Of a DNA stretch of 64,000 nucleotides, positions 63,018 to 64,000 are shown piece by piece; position 1 is the first letter of the stretch, and every line of letters starts with the position of its first letter. Location of the stretch: NCBI RefSeq assembly GCF_009749395.1, contig NZ_WBIR01000002.1, positions 248,001 to 312,000 on the forward strand, in the 5' to 3' direction. The notes under the pieces are model-generated. The model was given only the letters and a program-made list of their open reading frames with translations. It did not search any database and was not told where the DNA came from. The DNA comes from Agromyces salentinus (lineage in GTDB: Bacteria > Actinomycetota > Actinomycetes > Actinomycetales > Microbacteriaceae). Position numbers and translations under genes: made by a program.

Positions 63018-63887
63018 TCAGGCGTCCTCGATGCTTCCCTCGTCGAGCGGCCGGCCGTCCAGAGCCGCGTACGCGCGCTCGGCGGCACCGGAGAGTCCGT
63101 CGGCCGGGAAGGGCCACCGCTCGTGCGCCGCAAGCGCCTCGACCGTGCTCAGGCCGCCGGCATGCGAGGCCGCGAGCCGATCGGCCACGAGGCGGAGCGC
63201 TGCCGCCTGCCGTGTCACGAATTCGGGCGCGACGACCGCTCCGTGGCCCGGGATGACGCGGTCGCCGGGCCGCATCTCCGCGACGAGGCCCTCGAGCACG
63301 CCGGGCCAGCCGAGCGGATAGCTGCCGGATCCGTACATCGGCGGACCCGACTCCTCGACGAGGTCGCCGAGGATCCAGATCCGATCGGCCGGCAGGAACA
63401 GGACGAGGTCGGTGTCGGTGTGCCCTTCGGACTGCGGCCGCAGCTCGATGACGCGTCCGCCGAGATCGAGCCGGGTCATCCGGTCGACCGGATGCGTTGG
63501 CGCCACGAGTTCGACGTCCTGCCAGCGCCGATCGGGCTCGCGGGAGGGGTCGTCGCGCCACGCCGCCAGGCGCGGCCCCTCGTAGGCGGCGAAATGCGCC
63601 CCGATCGCGGCATGGCCGTGGATCGGGGCATCCGCGGAGGAACCCGGCCCGAACGCCTGGTTGCCGAAGGTGTGGTCGAAATGCGCATGCGTGTTGACGA
63701 GCCCCACGATGCGGCGGCGGCCGAACCGGGATCGGATCTCGGTGAGGATCGCCCGCCCCTCCTCGGGGTCCGCGCCGGAGTCGACGACGAGCAGGCCGTC
63801 CTCGCCCTCGACGACCACGACGGACAGGTCGAAGGCGCCGACGCGCAGCTGATGCACCCCCGGTGCGATTCGAGTCCAGGCCGACAT
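63018..63887 (-). CDS. MBL-fold metallohydrolase
   Basis: 289 residues from the ATG at 63887, which has a leaderless-type promoter; an in-frame upstream extension has no support. Metal motif HxHxDH is H67-A-H69-F-D71-H72 (NTHAHFDHTFGN), preceded by VVDSGADPEEG and followed by VIPGHGAVV near residue 205. The subclass is not specific (hydroxyacylglutathione-hydrolase-like or similar). Confidence 0.88.
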   Translation of the reverse strand: MSAWTRIAPGVHQLRVGAFDLSVVVVEGEDGLLVVDSGADPEEGRAILTEIRSRFGRRRIVGLVNTHAHFDHTFGNQAFGPGSSADAPIHGHAAIGAHFAAYEGPRLAAWRDDPSREPDRRWQDVELVAPTHPVDRMTRLDLGGRVIELRPQSEGHTDTDLVLFLPADRIWILGDLVEESGPPMYGSGSYPLGWPGVLEGLVAEMRPGDRVIPGHGAVVAPEFVTRQAAALRLVADRLAASHAGGLSTVEALAAHERWPFPADGLSGAAERAYAALDGRPLDEGSIEDA

Positions 63888-63893
63888 GGGACG

Positions 63894-63899
63894 AGCGTA
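63894..63899 (-). promoter_or_regulatory. -10 hexamer TACGCT, leaderless start of MBL gene
   Basis: TACGCT on the minus strand ends six bases before the ATG at 63887, the same hexamer as in front of dedA. Confidence 0.5.
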
Positions 63900-63990
63900 C
63901 CGACGCGCGACGCGAGGAGCGGGAGCCGGCACGGGTCGCGGCATCCGCGCGCCTGAACAGGCGTCAAAGCGAATGCAGAGGTTGCCCCCG

Positions 63991-63996
63991 TACGGT
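63991..63996 (+). promoter_or_regulatory. Candidate -10 hexamer at the right edge
   Basis: TACGGT lies four bases before the window end. If the six-base rule holds, a plus-strand gene would start at about 64003. This cannot be checked within the window. Confidence 0.25.
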
Positions 63997-64000
63997 GGCA

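Noticed and set aside
1-64000. CRISPR arrays, tRNA or rRNA genes, insertion sequences, prophage
   Set aside because: No spaced direct-repeat array, no cloverleaf with a recognisable T-loop, and no transposase- or integrase-like frames were seen. Composition is even across the window.

Overview
The window looks like part of a chromosome from a high-GC actinobacterium. The best fit is the family Microbacteriaceae, with an Agromyces-like organism as an inference. Support comes from uniformly GC-rich DNA, many GTG starts, actinobacterial division genes (divIVA/wag31, sepF, ftsZ with the DIPDFLK tail), a C50-carotenoid operon, and a MurE whose amino-acid-selection motif is not the meso-DAP type. 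Gene order from divIVA to the long-chain acyl-CoA ligase follows the order known in mycobacteria (wag31, yggS, ftsZ, mur/fts genes, mraZ, idsA-like, Rv2175c-like, pknL, aroG, plsC, fadD15). I see no rRNA, tRNA, CRISPR array, insertion sequence or prophage; this is core chromosome with short intergenic gaps.

Layout. 1-6921: tail of a BlaI-type repressor with an M56 metalloprotease, a DedA membrane protein, a four-gene osmoprotectant-type ABC importer (minus), a TetR regulator, and an APP1-type phosphatase. 7007-13555 (minus): pyrD, nrdR, hisD, dnaE. 13636-33264 (minus): the division and cell-wall (dcw) cluster, read from mraZ through rsmH, ftsL, ftsI, murE, murF, mraY, murD, ftsW, murG, murC, ftsQ, ftsZ, yggS, sepF, yggT, divIVA and lspA to an rluA-type gene. 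Many of these genes overlap by ATGA, so translation is probably coupled. mraZ has a textbook promoter overlaid with a 10-bp-phased TGGRN repeat array, the probable MraZ operator.

33616-44249: a DUF3040 protein, a prenyl diphosphate synthase, an Rv2175c-type DNA-binding protein, a LysM wall protein, a PASTA-domain Ser/Thr kinase, class II DAHP synthase, a PlsC acyltransferase, a ROK glucokinase and a FadD15-type ligase. 44328-54543: peptide deformylase, two ParA/MinD-type ATPases flanking pyruvate carboxylase, a GarA/FtsR/MerR regulatory group, a CDP-alcohol phosphatidyltransferase, a DUF1295 membrane protein and a NUDIX hydrolase.

54578-60842: a divergent MarR regulator and a carotenoid operon idi-crtE-crtB-crtI-crtYe-crtYf-crtEb, with every junction overlapping, predicted to make a C50 carotenoid of the decaprenoxanthin type. 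A 23-bp imperfect palindrome between marR and idi is the likely operator. 60852-64000: an S4-domain protein, a small GNAT protein, a secreted lysozyme-like protein, a YchJ-type protein and an MBL-fold hydrolase.

A recurring regulatory theme is a TANNNT -10 hexamer exactly six bases before an annotated start codon. It occurs at nine genes and suggests leaderless transcripts. No clearly new multi-gene system was found. The most notable items are the MurE motif change, the mraZ operator/promoter overlay, the back-to-back leaderless promoters at 53215-53234, the MarR operator of the carotenoid locus, the ECF-like divIVA promoter, and an over-represented GGATGCCG octamer.
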